Part shown: positions 33,632 through 43,328 of the stretch, piece after piece
Numbering within the stretch: the stretch's first letter is position 1
Layout of the letters: each line of letters starts with the position of its first letter
NCBI RefSeq assembly: GCF_003634935.1
Contig: NZ_RBXO01000001.1
Location: forward strand, 2,195,501 to 2,259,500
Direction of reading: 5' to 3'
Origin: Saccharothrix australiensis
Lineage (GTDB): Bacteria; Actinomycetota; Actinomycetes; Mycobacteriales; Pseudonocardiaceae
DNA: 64,000 nt
Notes under the pieces: generated by a model
Seen by the model: only the letters and a program-made list of their open reading frames with translations
Told to the model about the DNA's origin: nothing
Database searches by the model: none
Position numbers and translations under genes: made by a program

Positions 33632-36442
33632 GTGCGGATCCACTTGCTCGGGCAGTTCTCAGTGCACCGGGACGGGGTGGTAGTCACCATCAGGTCCCGG
33701 CCCAGGGTCGCGCTCGTGATCGCCCTGCTCTCGCCGGGACAGGAAGCGCCGAACGCCCGGATCGCCAAAGCCTTGTGGCCGAACGGACCTTCCAAGTCGG
33801 TGTCCGACGTGACCCGGGAACTGCGCGAAGTCCTGCCCGAAGTCAGGCAGAAACTCCAGGTCCATGGGAGGTGCGTGTTACAGCTCAACCCCGATGACGT
33901 CGACATCCTCCGCGTCAGGCGCAACGTGACCGCGGCCAAGCGCACGTCCGGGCGCGAGCGGCTGGACCTACTCCGAACCGCTGTGGCGGAGTGGCAGGGG
34001 CTGCCGCTGATGGGCCCGGAGTGGGACGGCTACGACCTGGACGCTGAACGGGAGCTGCTCGACAACGAATGGCTGAGCACCGTCATCGACTTCCTCCACG
34101 CCCTACAGGGCTGCAATGAGGACCTGGAGTTCGACCGGGAGCTCCGAAAGGCACTGGACCAGTGGCCGGCTGCACCCGCACTGATCAAGCTCAAGGCGAT
34201 GACCATGATCAACATAGGTAGACCGTCCGAGGCAGTGCAGTTCGTCCAGGACTGCATTCGTGACCACGGTGACGACCACGGTCAACTGGAGGAGTTGATG
34301 AACGAACTGACCCCGCCCGATTCCACCCGGCTCGAGCCGGTCGTGCCGAATCAACTCCCCGGGCAGCACGTGGACCTGCACTGCCGTGGACCGCTAGAGC
34401 AAGAACTGGACGACCGGCTACTCGGGGCAAACGAGCGCAGTGCCGCGGTTGTGGTGCTCCACGGCATGGCGGGGGTGGGCAAGTCCCAGCTCGCGAGGTC
34501 GTGGGCAGGTTCGAGGAGCGCACACTTCGACGGCGGGACCCTCTACGCCGAGTTACGGGGGTTCGGCCCCAAGGAAGCAGCCCGACCTCAAGAGGTGCTC
34601 GAGCAGTTCCTGGTCGAACTGGGGGTGGCCTCACCAGTCCGCACGCTGGACGGGATGATCTCCACCTTCCGCACGGCGACCGCAGGCAGGAACCTGCTCG
34701 TCGTCCTGGACAACGCCCGCGACGCCGACCAGGTCCGACCGCTGCTGCCCGGCATCGGCTGCACCGCCCTGATCACCAGCAGGATGCGACTCGACGGCCT
34801 CGTCGTGCACGAGGGAGCCGTGCAGTGCCTGGTCGAGCCGTTCGACGAGAACACCGCACGTGACGTTCTCGGACGCCTCGCCCGGCTCCAGTCCGACGGC
34901 AACCCGCTGGTGGCGGACATCGCCCGCTTCACGGGCGGACTTGCCCTCGCGCTCGCGATCGTCGCCGCGACGATCAGGACCCGGCCGGAGGACGACGGTG
35001 TGCTCCGGGGCATCCGCGACGGCTTGCGGGAGCAGCGGACCCGCCTGGACACGTTGAAGCTGGCCGGCGACGAGAACCTCGACATGCGTGCGGTCCTGTC
35101 GTACTCCTACGAACACCTGAGCGCCGACGCCAAGAGCTTGCTTTGCCTCATCGCCCATCACCCTGGCCCGACCATCGGCTCGGGCGCAATCTCCGCCATC
35201 GCCGAATCCGCCGTAAGGGCCAGGCTCGGCGAGCTCTCCGCACTGAACCTCATCGAAGAACCCGAGTTCGAGCGGTTCCGCGTCCATGACCTGATCCGGA
35301 CGTTCGCGCTGGAGCAGATCGACACACTGGACAGCCAAGCACGGGATCGGACCAGCCAACGGCTGCTGAGCCACCTGCTGCAGAACGCATGGACCTGTGA
35401 CCAGGTGCTAGTACCCGGCCGGAGGCTGCCGGTCGGCATTTCCGCCGACCTGCCCGTCGTCCGAGTCGCCACGATCGGCCAGGCGATCCGGTGGTTCGAG
35501 CAGGAACAGGCGACGATCAGCAGAGCCGTGGACCACGCCGTCGAGATCGGCGACGACCACCACACCTGGCTGCTCCCGACTGTCTTCGCCACCTACCTGT
35601 GGCACCGCAACCACTACCACGAGGCTGAACGCATCCTGGAACACGCGGGCATGGCGGTGGAGCGGCTACGCGGGGACGGTGGTGCGGGCGCAGTGCCGAC
35701 AGCGGCAGACGAAGCCTTCGTGTACAGACTCCTTGCGGGCTCCCGTCGCGGGATGCGATCCCCTAAGGCTCGGGGAGCGCAGGCCAGGGCCCTCCAACTG
35801 AGCCGGGACGCGGGTGACCGCTATGGAGTGGCCTACGGGCACATCGGATTGGCGGTGCTGCGAGGCGAGGAAAAAGACTTCGCAGGTGCGGTGTCCGAGT
35901 ACCGATTGGCGTTGGAAGCCTTCCGTGAGCTCGGCGAGCGGCTGGGCGAGGCTGATGCCCTTTCCGGATTGGCGATGACTCTCGTCGACCTCGGTCAGCT
36001 CACGGAGGCCGACGAGCACGTGACGGCGGCGCTGGCGATCTACGAACAGGTCCCCGACATCAATGCGCGGGCCAATGCCATGGTGGTCCTGGGAAGGGTG
36101 CACGCCGAGGAAGGCAACCTCGGTCGCGCCGCAGCTGTGTTCGACACGGCCGTCGCCGAGTACCGGAAGCTGGACCGGGCCAACCGCGAGGCGCCGACCC
36201 AGGTGCGCCTGGCCCAAGTCCTGCTCGCGGATCACCGGGCGGTCGAAGGACAGGCCGCTCTCGAACGTGCGCGCGAGCTCTACTCGGCACTGGCGGACGA
36301 GAAGGGGCTCGCCGAAGTCGAAAACCTCACTACGACATGGGGGCATGCTCCTGCCACTGGAGCTGCTCCCACCACCAACGCACCGGGTCGTGGCTCAGCC
36401 GAGGCGGAACAGGAGAAGACACGTTCGGCAGAACTGCAATGA
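33632..36442 (+). CDS. SARP-like STAND ATPase regulator with TPR repeats
   Basis: 936 residues from GTG 33632 with TAGGAG six bases upstream; GTG 33581 is in frame but lacks a site. The N-terminal winged helix and BTAD-like region (about 1-220) begins RIHLLGQFSV. The NB-ARC ATPase follows, with P-loop GMAGVGKSQLARSW at about 290 and LLVVLDNARDADQVRPLLPG. TPR-type repeats run from about 640 to 890. This is the domain order of AfsR-type activators, which are often tuned by Ser/Thr kinases, and a kinase gene is convergent with it (113-bp overlap). Confidence 0.85.
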   Translation: MRIHLLGQFSVHRDGVVVTIRSRPRVALVIALLSPGQEAPNARIAKALWPNGPSKSVSDVTRELREVLPEVRQKLQVHGRCVLQLNPDDVDILRVRRNVTAAKRTSGRERLDLLRTAVAEWQGLPLMGPEWDGYDLDAERELLDNEWLSTVIDFLHALQGCNEDLEFDRELRKALDQWPAAPALIKLKAMTMINIGRPSEAVQFVQDCIRDHGDDHGQLEELMNELTPPDSTRLEPVVPNQLPGQHVDLHCRGPLEQELDDRLLGANERSAAVVVLHGMAGVGKSQLARSWAGSRSAHFDGGTLYAELRGFGPKEAARPQEVLEQFLVELGVASPVRTLDGMISTFRTATAGRNLLVVLDNARDADQVRPLLPGIGCTALITSRMRLDGLVVHEGAVQCLVEPFDENTARDVLGRLARLQSDGNPLVADIARFTGGLALALAIVAATIRTRPEDDGVLRGIRDGLREQRTRLDTLKLAGDENLDMRAVLSYSYEHLSADAKSLLCLIAHHPGPTIGSGAISAIAESAVRARLGELSALNLIEEPEFERFRVHDLIRTFALEQIDTLDSQARDRTSQRLLSHLLQNAWTCDQVLVPGRRLPVGISADLPVVRVATIGQAIRWFEQEQATISRAVDHAVEIGDDHHTWLLPTVFATYLWHRNHYHEAERILEHAGMAVERLRGDGGAGAVPTAADEAFVYRLLAGSRRGMRSPKARGAQARALQLSRDAGDRYGVAYGHIGLAVLRGEEKDFAGAVSEYRLALEAFRELGERLGEADALSGLAMTLVDLGQLTEADEHVTAALAIYEQVPDINARANAMVVLGRVHAEEGNLGRAAAVFDTAVAEYRKLDRANREAPTQVRLAQVLLADHRAVEGQAALERARELYSALADEKGLAEVENLTTTWGHAPATGAAPTTNAPGRGSAEAEQEKTRSAELQ

Positions 36443-37262
36443 GCTCATCGCGAACCTCGGCCGCCGTGGGCCGGTCTGCCGGATCCCATTCGAGCATCGC
36501 AACACAGACCCGCTGCACAACAGGGTCGACGTTCACGAGCTTGTCGACCGGAAGCGGGCGACGAGCCATCACGTGACCGGTCTCGTTGAGGAACGGAAAT
36601 TCCATGGTCAACATCCGGAACAGCAAGCACCCAGCGGAGAAGATGTCGAGGCTGGTTTCGGCGACTCCATGGGAGGCAGCTTCCGGAGCGAGGTAACCAA
36701 AAGTACCCGCAGGCATCTCGGGCACTTCGCCAGAAGGCACGGAACTTCCCAGATCGATCAGAGTGACCACGCCCCGCCGGGAGATCAACGCGTTCTCCAG
36801 CTTGATGTCCCGGTGGACAAAGCCGCGCGAGTGGACCTGGTGCAGGACAGTGCACAACTGCACGAGCACCGCGGCCGAGCGAATCGACGAGACAGGCTGC
36901 GACCGGCCCACGAACTCACCGAGGTCGAACCCATCGACACGTTCCATGACGAAGTAGGTGCGCCCGAGGTGGTCCCCGAAATCGAGAGGAGTGACGACAC
37001 CGCTGATTCCGCCGAGAGATGCGCCCAGTGCGAACTCATGGTGGACATCCTCGCCATAGAGACCGTAGGTGTTGGTGGACTCGAGATACCGAGGTTGCTG
37101 AATCTTCAGGGCCAGCACAGCACCTGATTGCAGGTCCAAGACTTCATACACCTCTCCACCGGATCCTTCTCCCAATTCGGAGCGGACGCGGTAGCGCTCG
37201 CTGATTACATGACCTGGCGTGAACAAGGTGAACGCTCCGTTTCCGAACTGTGCTCTCAGCAC
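36330..37262 (-). CDS. Hanks-type serine/threonine protein kinase
   Basis: 310 residues, kinase domain about 24-285. The glycine loop is GEGSGGEV, the ATP lysine is in ALKIQQ, the catalytic loop is HRDIKLEN, the DFG motif is DLG, and APE is present. No membrane helix or sensor domain follows, so it is probably cytosolic. It overlaps the 3' end of the SARP-like gene by 113 bp and is divergent from the nuclease gene (start codons 26 bp apart), which places it as a possible regulator of both. DinG/pPIWI-RE loci do not usually carry a kinase. Confidence 0.88.
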   Translation of the reverse strand: MLRAQFGNGAFTLFTPGHVISERYRVRSELGEGSGGEVYEVLDLQSGAVLALKIQQPRYLESTNTYGLYGEDVHHEFALGASLGGISGVVTPLDFGDHLGRTYFVMERVDGFDLGEFVGRSQPVSSIRSAAVLVQLCTVLHQVHSRGFVHRDIKLENALISRRGVVTLIDLGSSVPSGEVPEMPAGTFGYLAPEAASHGVAETSLDIFSAGCLLFRMLTMEFPFLNETGHVMARRPLPVDKLVNVDPVVQRVCVAMLEWDPADRPTAAEVRDELIAVLPNVSSPVPPRLSHDPVRWWWEQLQWQEHAPMS

Positions 37263-37288
37263 GCGAACCCTACTCGAAAGGTGTGCAC

Positions 37289-38878
37289 ATGACTGGGTGG
37301 CAGCCGCCTGACGGCGTGTCAGGCGACTACTCCGCTATCAAGGTCTCCGTAGGCATGCTCGGGCCTCCGCGCTTTCGTTGCCCCGCCCGTGACGCGATGG
37401 CGGCGCGGCAGGGGTTGCGCGCCGAAACGTTGGTGCGCCGGAAGCCCGAATACCTTGAAGACTTCGCGAACGGTCCCTTCATGCGGGCGATGGACCTGAT
37501 CGAGTTCCATCGGAAGCCGGTCGACCAGGCGCTGCGGATGGCCTGCGCATCGACGGAGCCTGGCCGAGTAGTCCATGCATCCGTCGAACAGTGGGCCGCA
37601 CACGGAGTCTTCAAGTACTTGCGATCCTTCGCCGACGACTTCGAGGTGGTACCGGCCAAGGAGAACTGGCGCTACTTTCGGGAATGGAGTACCCCCGACC
37701 AGCGGGGTGTCAAGCGGTACGCGATCTCGGTGTGGGGGCGCTGCTACACCTCGCAAGACCACCGACTCCGCGAGCTTCGATTGCTCAGCAACCGGGCGGA
37801 TGGGCGGACGAGAACGGAGGCGGAAGTCGCCGTCGCGGCTCTGGTCCTCGCTTCGGCGCTGCCCCAGCCACTCCCAGAACACGTCCGGATCCGGCAGTTC
37901 GCACTGCTCGACGGCACGACGACCACTTTGTTCGACGGTTCGAGGCAGGCCGCGCTCGACCTCTACGACGTGGCGGGCAAGCCCGCGCTGGCAGGCATCG
38001 TGGACGCGCCTGGCGGTCTCGACTACCGGCCTGGCTCGGCCTGTGCGGACTGTCCGTTCGTGGCGGTGTGCCCTGTCCTGCCGCGCAGCGCGGGCGTGCT
38101 CGGTGTGCAGGACGACAGCAGACCACGGCGGACGTGGTCGCCGACGACCAGCCGCTCCTACCGGCGCTGTCCCGCACAGGAGTTCTCCCGCAGGCAGCGG
38201 CTACCGCTGGACCAGTCCATCGAACGAGGAGGATCCGCCGAGCGCGGTCGGGCCGTGCACCGGTACCTGGAGGACCTCCACAGTGCCGGAACAGCATCAC
38301 GTTGCGACTCCCGGATCCCTGGCAACTGGGTTCCAGACGGGTTCGAGCTGTCCGACAGAGAACGCGAACTGGGCGCGGAATTGCTTCGGCACCATGCCGA
38401 GGTGTGCCCCCTCACGCTTGCATCGTCGCCGGCCGACGTGCGGGTGGAACCGGACATCGTGTTTCACGACACCGACGCGGACACCATGGTGTTGGCGAAG
38501 CCGGACCTGCTCTATCGCGGCCGGGGTGGGTGGGTGTGGCGCGAGGTTAAGACATCGACGTCGACCGTGAGGCCATCCCGGTGGTTCGACTACTACCCGC
38601 AACTGGCGCTGGCCGTGGTCCTCGCTGCACGCGGCGATCTCGGGCCAGGTCGCAGCAGGGTCGAACTCGAAGTGCTACGTCCGTCCGGAGTGGACCTTGT
38701 CGTGTTCGACCCGGACACCCGACGAGTCCGAGCGGAGGCGGAATCTGCACTGCGGGAGCAGTTCCGCCCATGGCACCTGGACGACCGGTTCGCGCCGAAA
38801 CCCGACAACCACTGTCGTTCCTGCGAGGTCTCGCGCTGGTGCACCGCGGCAGACGAAGGGAGAACCGGCAATGATTGA
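37289..38878 (+). CDS. PD-(D/E)XK nuclease with two cysteine clusters, pPIWI-RE locus
   Basis: 529 residues from ATG 37289 with GAAAGG upstream. A RecB/Cas4-type nuclease core is seen late in the chain: LAKPDLLYRG, then WREVKTST at about 417-424. Two Cys groups, CADCPFVAVC (about 252-261) and CRSCEVSRWC (about 511-520), resemble iron-sulfur or zinc ligands of AddB/Cas4 proteins. It heads a four-gene operon with overlaps or tiny gaps. In the pPIWI-RE systems described by comparative genomics, a REase-family nuclease is a standard partner. Confidence 0.78.
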   Translation: MTGWQPPDGVSGDYSAIKVSVGMLGPPRFRCPARDAMAARQGLRAETLVRRKPEYLEDFANGPFMRAMDLIEFHRKPVDQALRMACASTEPGRVVHASVEQWAAHGVFKYLRSFADDFEVVPAKENWRYFREWSTPDQRGVKRYAISVWGRCYTSQDHRLRELRLLSNRADGRTRTEAEVAVAALVLASALPQPLPEHVRIRQFALLDGTTTTLFDGSRQAALDLYDVAGKPALAGIVDAPGGLDYRPGSACADCPFVAVCPVLPRSAGVLGVQDDSRPRRTWSPTTSRSYRRCPAQEFSRRQRLPLDQSIERGGSAERGRAVHRYLEDLHSAGTASRCDSRIPGNWVPDGFELSDRERELGAELLRHHAEVCPLTLASSPADVRVEPDIVFHDTDADTMVLAKPDLLYRGRGGWVWREVKTSTSTVRPSRWFDYYPQLALAVVLAARGDLGPGRSRVELEVLRPSGVDLVVFDPDTRRVRAEAESALREQFRPWHLDDRFAPKPDNHCRSCEVSRWCTAADEGRTGND

Positions 38879-39911
38879 ATCCCCGACCGACGCCACCGGC
38901 CTGCTCACACAGATCGCACGCGGTGTGGTTGCGTTGTCCGAACACAGTGATCGCAGCGGCTCGACGCCTCCGCCCTACCCGCCTGAGACGCAGAGCGCCC
39001 TCGATCAACTCGTGTTGTGGGCCCTACGGGAGAATAGGACCCCACCAGCTGGTGTCCCGGATCTCGTTTCCTGGTGCACTGGACGGACTCTCTCTCAGTG
39101 GGCCGCGACGGGCATCGGAGGGATCGCTGAACCCACCCAGCGTCTCGTGCACGAGGTAGCACAGACACCTACTCGAGCCTGCATGGAGATCACCGGCCAG
39201 GCGGAGTTCGCCGACCGCCTATTCGGCACGGCCGTCGCCGAACTCGATGCTGCGGGTGTTGCCCGCGTGCGGTCGTTTCTGCAGCGCAACGTGGTAATGA
39301 GCAACACCGGGCACCGCGACCTCATAAACTTCGACCCGAGGTCGACAGCGGTGGTCAAGGTTGTCCGCCATCTCTATGAGCCCGTGCCAACTCGATTGAT
39401 CTCGGCTGGTGAGATCGCCCTGTGTCCAACCTGTCGACTCCCCGCCCTGTCCGCGGACCTCCCCGAACACGGCACCATCTGGTGTGAAGCCGAAGTCTGC
39501 CCGCGTGACAAGCCGGTGACGTCCAGCCCGAGAGCAGCAGATGTCCTACTGCTCCACCGGGCACTGCGGCTGTTCCTCGCACTTCCCGGTCTGGTGGAAC
39601 GAAGTTGCCTCGAACGGCTGCGGGACGCGGGCACGCCGCTGTCGCCGCGTACCCCCGGCACCTATATCGGCCGTCTCGACGGAACCGATGGCATAGTCCG
39701 CTTCTACGACCGCACGTGCGCCACCCACTTGGCCGGGCAGGTGGTCAGAGACCAGGTCACCGTCGCGGTGCTCCCGGCCACCACCCTCGATTACGGGTTC
39801 CGTCGGGCCTTCGAGAACTTCCTCCCCGACGACACGGAGATCAGCTTGCTCTCGGACGAGGAACTCGTCCTCCGGAAGACCACGAAGGAAAAGGCTGATG
39901 CGAAGCGGTAG
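38871..39911 (+). CDS. pPIWI-RE locus accessory protein with zinc-ribbon-like cysteines
   Basis: 346 residues from ATG 38871, overlapping the nuclease stop by 8 nt, with GAAGGGAG upstream. A CPTC...WCEAEVC pattern at about 184-210 suggests a zinc ribbon. The rest is mixed helix and strand with no known catalytic motif. By position it could be the Y- or Z-type component of the three-gene pPIWI-RE island, but I cannot assign it from motifs alone. It overlaps the helicase gene by 14 nt. Confidence 0.68.
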   Translation: MIESPTDATGLLTQIARGVVALSEHSDRSGSTPPPYPPETQSALDQLVLWALRENRTPPAGVPDLVSWCTGRTLSQWAATGIGGIAEPTQRLVHEVAQTPTRACMEITGQAEFADRLFGTAVAELDAAGVARVRSFLQRNVVMSNTGHRDLINFDPRSTAVVKVVRHLYEPVPTRLISAGEIALCPTCRLPALSADLPEHGTIWCEAEVCPRDKPVTSSPRAADVLLLHRALRLFLALPGLVERSCLERLRDAGTPLSPRTPGTYIGRLDGTDGIVRFYDRTCATHLAGQVVRDQVTVAVLPATTLDYGFRRAFENFLPDDTEISLLSDEELVLRKTTKEKADAKR

Positions 39912-42900
39912 GACCACCCTCAAGCCCTTAATCGACGAACTGAAGGAAAAGGGCGGGCTCCGGCTCAAGGACGCCGAGCGCCTGTGCGAAGTCGAACTCG
40001 GGTTGTACCTGCTCTCGAAGATCGCACCCACCGAGCCGGCCGTCAGCGCCTGGACGTTGTTCAGCGGGTACCCATACGCGGCGACGCGCGGCCTGACCAC
40101 CGTCCCGGGTGCGGCGGAGGCGGTGCGGTCGGGACGGTTCGCCCTGTGGACGCTGTCCAGGCGGAGCTCCTGGCTCGAAGCCATGCAGCACTACCGCAAC
40201 CTGAACGCGAACGTACGAGCGTTCAGCATCCCCTCCAACGAGACAGCCGCAATAGTGCGGTGCACGGCAGGGATCGGCGACGACCGCTGGGACCTCTACG
40301 ACGAGCTTCTCGGCAACGCACCGCCGTTCGAGGGCGAAGCACCAACTTTCGCCACCGAGGGTGTGCATCGCTTTCTGGTCGGCAGGAGCAATCGCAAGGT
40401 GGTTCTGCCGGACATGTCGGCGCTCGACCGGCCAGCTGGCCACGACCTGCACCGTAAGCAGGTCAACGGAGGGGAGCCGATCCAGATCCTTTGGGAGGAT
40501 CTCGAAGCCACCGCCGCGACGATGGATGACCTCGAAGAGATCCGGATCGCTGACGAGTCCAAGCGTGGCAGATGGGTGCAACGCCTCGGCGAGGTGGAGT
40601 TGTTCCTATCCTCGGGGAAGAGCTTCCGTAAGAGGAGGCCGCGCCAGAAGTTCACGATCGACCGGCTTCAGCACCTGCTCGGCATAGTCGGTGCGGGGAA
40701 GAGCACGCTCCGCGACATCCTGACCATCCACCTGGTCAACCTGGGCATGTGCGTCACAGTGGTGGTCGGCGATGTCGCCGACGTGTTGAAGCTCGTCCGG
40801 CTGTACAAGCTCCACACTGACGGCTCGGCGGCTCCCGTCCTGGGTGCGAACGGGAAGGACCGCCACGCACGGCGGCTCCACCGCAGGTCGACCGGGCGGG
40901 GCAAGCAGAACCTGCTGGCGCACGACGATCAAGGATTCGAGTACCTGAGCACTTCGTGTGCACTCAACGCCTTGCTGGACGATGACGAAGAACCACTGGC
41001 GTTTAACCAGGCTCCCTGCACCCAGCTTCAGGCGAAGGGAAAGACCGACGAGGACGCTTCGCACACCACCTGGCTGCGAGGCAAGCGCGTGTGCCCCTTT
41101 TGGGCGAGGTGTCCTCGCCACCGGAGTTCCCACGAGCTCGTGGAGGCCGCCGCGTGGGTGGCCACGCCGGCGGGGCTCGTCGATGCCCGGGTTCCGTGGC
41201 CTCAGAACGGCGAACGAGTTCGCTACCTGGAATTGGCGTGCAGGCGCAGTGACCTGGTCATCGTGGACGAAGCAGACCGGGTGCAGATGAACCTCGACGC
41301 GCTCTTCGCTCCGGCCGCGCCGCTGATCGGAGTCGGGGACAGTCGGTCGCTTTGGGATGACCTGATGAAGCACAAGACCAATCAACTCCAAGAAGGCGAG
41401 CGCACACAGCTGTCCAACTCGGACGTCGAGAAATGGACAGCTGCCGTCAACACGATCACCACCGCCACTGATCGCCTCTATGCGATGCTCGTGAGCAGCG
41501 AGGAGCTGAGGGAGTGGGTGCGGGTCGGTTACTTCAGCTCGTGGACCTTGCAGCTCCGGCTGATCGAGGAGCGCTACCCCGCGATGGTCAGGGCCGAGGG
41601 GAACCCGGTCGACCGCCTCACCCGGCTGCTCGACGAACTGCGGGACAACCCGTTCGGTGACAGGCGACGCGCCGAGGTGCCACGGCTCATCGCACTGATC
41701 GCCGAACTGCTGCACACCCAGGACGAGACCTACACCCGCGAGAAGCTGCGGGACGAGACGGTGCGGATTTTCGACCTCTCCCCCGAGGTGGAACGCCGGC
41801 GGGGACTGGACGCGGCACGTGGTCAGCAGTTGGCGCGGAAGGGGAAGCAGAAGCGGCCGAAGCAACCGCCGGACGCCGAAACCTGGATGAAGCTGATGGT
41901 GGAGCGGTTCGAGTTCACGTTGCTGTTGTGCGCGCTGGAACCCAAGTTGGCGCTGATGAACGCGATGTGGCCACGAGTCGAGTCGGTGCTCAAGCTCGAC
42001 TTCAATGAGATGTATCAACGGCCGCGCGACTACGGTCCGATGGTCCCGGAGTCGCCGATGGGCAATCTGCTCGGCTTTCAGTTCATCCCGCACGGTCACG
42101 CCAGCGAGGGGGTGCAGAGCGGCGAGCTGCGGTACTTCCGGTGTAGCGGGGTCGGACGGGAGCTGCTCCGACGCATACCGGAGATCCCGGAGGCTGACGG
42201 GCACCCGCCGACCAATCTGCTGTTGATGTCCGGCAGTAGCTGGGCGGGCACCTCCAGCCGGTACCACATCCAGGTACCGGTGGGAATGATCATCAAACCT
42301 CCGGCGGCGACGGTCAAGGCAGTCGCGCGTGGCACCCACATGCGCGTAGAACTGCTCAAGGACAACAACGGCGTGCCGCTCAAGGTGTCGGGAGCAGGCG
42401 TGCTGCAACGACCCGAGGTTCTCCGCCGGATGGCGGTGAAGCTCGGTGAGGAGGATCACGGCGGTAGCAGACTCGAGCGCGAGCTCCGCTCGCTGCCCGA
42501 GAATCGGCGGCGGATCCTGCTCCTGGTTGGTTCCTACGAGGAGGCCGCGCTCGTCGCGGACACCCTGCACACCCTGACCCCTCGCTGGCGGGGGCAGGTG
42601 GTCCGCCTCGTATCCGACGACTACGAGACGACCGACGACCCCGAGGGCGACGACAATCACGCGCCTATCCTGCGCCGGGGTGACGTCGACACCCTCTTCG
42701 AAACATCGGCTCAGGTCCTCGTGGCACCACTGCTCGCCGTCGAGCGTGGGCACAACATCCTAAACGAGGATCAGGTGGCGGCGATCGGCACAGTCTATTT
42801 CCTCGCCCGGCCGAATCCACGCCCTGACGACCTGATGCTCGCGGTGCACACCGTCAACGACTGGATCCTGCGATTCGTCGCGGAGCCGACCGGCTTCGCG

Positions 42901-43320
42901 GAGGTGCTGCGCAACGCGACCAATCTCGCCGAGGGTGCGGCCGAGGTCCGCGCGCTGGGTCGGAAGGAGTGGTACAAGGCGCTCGCCCGACCCCTGGCCT
43001 GGAGCCGCCTCGGTGCACGACTGGACCCGGTGACCTGGGACCTGCTCGTCCTTACCTGGCAAGTCATCGGACGCCTGGTACGCGGCGGGGTGCCCGCCAA
43101 GGTGGTGTTCGTCGATGCGGCGTTCGTCCCGATGCACGCCGAGGGGCGGACGGCGGAAGAGGCACGTGAGACGAGCCTCCTGGTCAACATCCACCACGTG
43201 CTCGACCAATACCTCCGTCCAGGTAGCACCAACCGCGCCGACGAGCGCTTCATCGTCAAAGCCCTCTACCAGCCGCTGTGGGCCGCGTTGAGCAAATGCC
43301 TCGACTCCCTCACCGACTAG
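39898..43320 (+). CDS. DinG/XPD-like superfamily 2 helicase of pPIWI-RE system
   Basis: 1140 residues. The P-loop is GIVGAGKST at about 263-271 and the DEAD box VDEAD at about 454-458. Between them lie cysteines at roughly 354, 374, 399 and 405 (the last two in CPFWARC) that fit the iron-sulfur ligands of DinG/XPD enzymes. The helicase 2 half has LLLVGSYEEAALVADTL and a conserved late segment VTWDLLVLTWQVIGRLVRGG, the motif VI region. The N-terminal about 250 residues are specific to this family. DinG-type helicases are the constant partner of pPIWI-RE proteins and may unwind target DNA or RNA-DNA hybrids. Confidence 0.85.
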   Translation: MRSGRTTLKPLIDELKEKGGLRLKDAERLCEVELGLYLLSKIAPTEPAVSAWTLFSGYPYAATRGLTTVPGAAEAVRSGRFALWTLSRRSSWLEAMQHYRNLNANVRAFSIPSNETAAIVRCTAGIGDDRWDLYDELLGNAPPFEGEAPTFATEGVHRFLVGRSNRKVVLPDMSALDRPAGHDLHRKQVNGGEPIQILWEDLEATAATMDDLEEIRIADESKRGRWVQRLGEVELFLSSGKSFRKRRPRQKFTIDRLQHLLGIVGAGKSTLRDILTIHLVNLGMCVTVVVGDVADVLKLVRLYKLHTDGSAAPVLGANGKDRHARRLHRRSTGRGKQNLLAHDDQGFEYLSTSCALNALLDDDEEPLAFNQAPCTQLQAKGKTDEDASHTTWLRGKRVCPFWARCPRHRSSHELVEAAAWVATPAGLVDARVPWPQNGERVRYLELACRRSDLVIVDEADRVQMNLDALFAPAAPLIGVGDSRSLWDDLMKHKTNQLQEGERTQLSNSDVEKWTAAVNTITTATDRLYAMLVSSEELREWVRVGYFSSWTLQLRLIEERYPAMVRAEGNPVDRLTRLLDELRDNPFGDRRRAEVPRLIALIAELLHTQDETYTREKLRDETVRIFDLSPEVERRRGLDAARGQQLARKGKQKRPKQPPDAETWMKLMVERFEFTLLLCALEPKLALMNAMWPRVESVLKLDFNEMYQRPRDYGPMVPESPMGNLLGFQFIPHGHASEGVQSGELRYFRCSGVGRELLRRIPEIPEADGHPPTNLLLMSGSSWAGTSSRYHIQVPVGMIIKPPAATVKAVARGTHMRVELLKDNNGVPLKVSGAGVLQRPEVLRRMAVKLGEEDHGGSRLERELRSLPENRRRILLLVGSYEEAALVADTLHTLTPRWRGQVVRLVSDDYETTDDPEGDDNHAPILRRGDVDTLFETSAQVLVAPLLAVERGHNILNEDQVAAIGTVYFLARPNPRPDDLMLAVHTVNDWILRFVAEPTGFAEVLRNATNLAEGAAEVRALGRKEWYKALARPLAWSRLGARLDPVTWDLLVLTWQVIGRLVRGGVPAKVVFVDAAFVPMHAEGRTAEEARETSLLVNIHHVLDQYLRPGSTNRADERFIVKALYQPLWAALSKCLDSLTD

Positions 43321-43328
43321 GACAAACC

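Noticed and set aside
40606-42753. 715-codon minus-strand open frame opposite the helicase
   Set aside because: It is antisense to a clear helicase and has no motifs; codon-position GC bias explains the open frame.
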